Shown: piece after piece, positions 5,871 through 6,736 of the stretch
Numbering within the stretch: position 1 is the first letter of the stretch
Layout: every line of letters starts with the position of its first letter
Origin: Acidobacteriaceae bacterium
GTDB taxonomy: Bacteria > Acidobacteriota > Terriglobia > Terriglobales > SbA1
Length of the DNA stretch: 6,736 nucleotides
Assembly (NCBI GenBank): GCA_003136335.1
Contig: PLEA01000383.1
Coordinates: 1-6,736 of the forward strand
Reading direction: 5' to 3'
Made by a program: the position numbers and the translations under genes
The notes under the pieces: generated by a model
What the model saw: only the letters and a program-made list of their open reading frames with translations
What the model was told of the DNA's origin: nothing
Databases searched by the model: none

Positions 5871-6055
5871 CAATGTTTACAGCCTTGTGCGGGATTTTCG
5901 TTTCGCATAACAGCGGACGGCCGGACTGGGGAAGATCGGGCTGCACGCTCAAGCTTTGACGCGCATCCCCGGTTTCGCCGACTCAAATCCCTACAATATT
6001 TGCAGGCGCCGTTCGTCTACAGTAATGGATGGATGAGCCGTCGAGGATCACGGGG
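5871..6055. other. Intergenic region upstream of the sigma factor gene
   Basis: No coding sequence is recognisable here. A TACAAT at 5992-5997 resembles a -10 box, but nothing close to a -35 consensus stands 16-18 nt upstream; TTGACG at 5956-5961 is too far away (30-nt spacing). The promoter of the sigma gene probably lies here but cannot be placed. A non-housekeeping (self-recognised) promoter would not be visible by these criteria. Confidence 0.4.
6043..6046 (+). promoter_or_regulatory. Ribosome binding site favouring the sigma factor start at 6056
   Basis: GAGG at 6043-6046 is 9 nt before ATG 6056. The earlier in-frame ATG at 6029 has no purine-rich site before it (upstream TACAGTAATGG), so 6056 is preferred; it drops nine residues (MDEPSRITG) that show no family resemblance. 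Confidence 0.6.
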
Positions 6056-6610
6056 ATGACCGAGCAAGATCGTCAAATCTCCGAGATCATCGCGCAAGAA
6101 CGATCCCGGCTGCGTAATTTCATCCGCCGGCGTGTGCCCGATCCCTCCGACGCCGAGGACATCGTGCAGGAAGTCTTTTACGAACTGCTAGAAGCCAATC
6201 GCCTGCTGATGCCGATCGAGCACGTGACCGGCTGGCTTCTTCGCGTCGCGCGCAATCGCATCACGGACCTTCTCCGCAAGAAGAAGCCCGAGACCTTCAG
6301 CGACGCAGCGGTCGAGGACGAAGACGGCGAACTGCTGGTGTTCGAAGACCTGCTGCCTTCGCCCGATGCCGGACCGGAGGCGCTCTACGTTCGCAGCATG
6401 CTTCTTGATGAGCTGGGACTTGCGCTCGACGAACTGCCGGAGGAGCAGCGCGACGTGTTTGTTTCGCACGAACTGGAAGGACGCAGCTTCAAGGAGATAG
6501 CCGCCGAGACCGGCGTCAGCGTGAATACGCTGCTCTCGCGCAAACGCTATGCGGTGCTGCATCTGCGCGAGCGATTGCAAAGCATTTACGACGAATTTAC
6601 GAATGCATGA
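6056..6610 (+). CDS. ECF-type RNA polymerase sigma factor
   Basis: A two-domain sigma-70 family protein of 184 residues that would direct RNA polymerase to a specialised promoter set. Region 2 covers about residues 14-77: RSRLRNFIRRRV, then DAEDIVQEVFYELLE (core-binding helix) and VTGWLLRVARNRITDLLRKKK (-10 recognition helix). An acidic linker follows (about 79-105). Region 4 spans about 118-176, with LDELPEEQRDVFVSHELEG and the HTH SFKEIAAETGVSVNTLLSRKRYAVLHLRERL. Sigma regions 1 and 3 are absent, which defines the ECF class. There is no adjacent anti-sigma factor with a zinc (HxxxCxxC) signature visible in the part of the next gene that can be read. That gene starts 10 nt after the TGA and shares its ribosome site with the stop, so the pair is co-expressed. 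Start at 6029 (193 residues) is the alternative. Confidence 0.95.
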   Translation: MTEQDRQISEIIAQERSRLRNFIRRRVPDPSDAEDIVQEVFYELLEANRLLMPIEHVTGWLLRVARNRITDLLRKKKPETFSDAAVEDEDGELLVFEDLLPSPDAGPEALYVRSMLLDELGLALDELPEEQRDVFVSHELEGRSFKEIAAETGVSVNTLLSRKRYAVLHLRERLQSIYDEFTNA

Positions 6611-6620
6611 GGAACTGAAC

Positions 6621-6736
6621 ATGAGATGGAAATGGATTTTCATTGCTCCGCTGGCGATTCTGGGGATGCTGCTGTTTACCGTCATCGGCGGCGAAATAGT
6701 GCTGCACCTGTGGAATTGGCTGCTGCCGCCGCTCTT
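6621..6736 (+). CDS. Small membrane protein co-transcribed with the sigma factor, partial
   Basis: Reading runs from ATG 6621 to the window end without a stop (38 codons seen). The product starts MRWKWIFIAPLAILGMLLFT, with basic residues before a hydrophobic helix (about 5-24), then VIGGEIVLHLWNWLLPPLF. This looks like an inner-membrane protein with an N-terminal anchor or first transmembrane helix. GAGGAA at 6609-6614, overlapping the sigma stop, is placed 8 nt from the ATG. By position it could modulate or be regulated by the sigma factor, but no anti-sigma motif is visible and I do not assign a function. I recall small hypothetical proteins with a GGE....LWNWLLPPLF segment, which supports it being real. 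Confidence 0.75.
   Translation, partial: MRWKWIFIAPLAILGMLLFTVIGGEIVLHLWNWLLPPL

Noticed and set aside
5855..5890. Minus-strand CKHCGGTGF, resembling a zinc-ribbon motif
   Set aside because: The codons are the exact antisense of the EKPVPP part of the MDR remnant, only one CxxC pair is present, and the surrounding frame is low-complexity basic sequence. It is most likely a shadow.
5956..5997. TTGACG ... TACAAT as a sigma-70 promoter for the ECF gene
   Set aside because: The 30-nt spacing is far from the usual 16-18; only the -10-like word is mentioned, as weak.
1..6736. Reassignment of TAG as a sense codon in this organism
   Set aside because: gpsA and the deacetylase frame both end naturally at TAG at family-typical lengths, so one internal TAG is better explained by mutation or error.
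1..6736. CRISPR array, tRNA, rRNA, transposase or phage genes
   Set aside because: I looked for regularly spaced direct repeats, cloverleaf ends and DDE/integrase motifs and saw none.

Overview
The window reads as GC-rich chromosomal DNA from a free-living Gram-negative-type bacterium. I think an uncultured or soil Acidobacteriota relative is most likely. That placement is inference from the style of the proteins, the AGCT-type heptamer repeats and the dispersed palindromic repeats; there is no rRNA or other marker here to prove it.

Layout. (1) Positions 4-41 hold a strong hairpin that belongs to a dispersed repeat. (2) Positions 71-1761 hold a tight plsY-gpsA pair overlapping by ATGA. The two enzymes supply sn-glycerol-3-phosphate (GpsA) and acylate it at position 1 (PlsY), which is the entry to phospholipid synthesis. 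(3) Positions 1876-2796 encode a secreted ChbG/YdjC-type carbohydrate deacetylase broken by one in-frame amber codon where the family normally has tryptophan. (4) Positions 2797-3128 are non-coding and carry a roughly 120-bp element with 27-nt imperfect inverted ends, related to the hairpin at the window start. (5) Positions 3129-5030 encode a complete membrane-bound sensor with a Cache-like periplasmic domain, HAMP and an HD-GYP c-di-GMP phosphodiesterase domain.

(6) Positions 5031-6055 contain no intact gene but are not empty. They hold at least four gene scraps: the first 41 residues of a NarL/FixJ-type response regulator (minus), a 40-residue N-terminal stub of a small membrane protein (minus, with a good ribosome binding site), the C-terminal third of a DUF4386-type membrane protein (plus), and the first ~26 residues of an MDR (quinone oxidoreductase/alcohol dehydrogenase-like) protein (plus, frameshifted in a C run). 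The last two meet in a GTGA stop/start overlap, suggesting a decayed operon. (7) Positions 6056-6610 encode an ECF-type sigma factor, followed after 10 nt by the start of a small membrane protein that runs off the window.

I do not see a convincing new multi-gene system. The most informative features are the gene graveyard at 5268-5870, the single-codon lesion in the deacetylase, and the shared repeat family at 4-41 and 2843-2962. All family names come from recognition of motifs by eye; no database search was possible.
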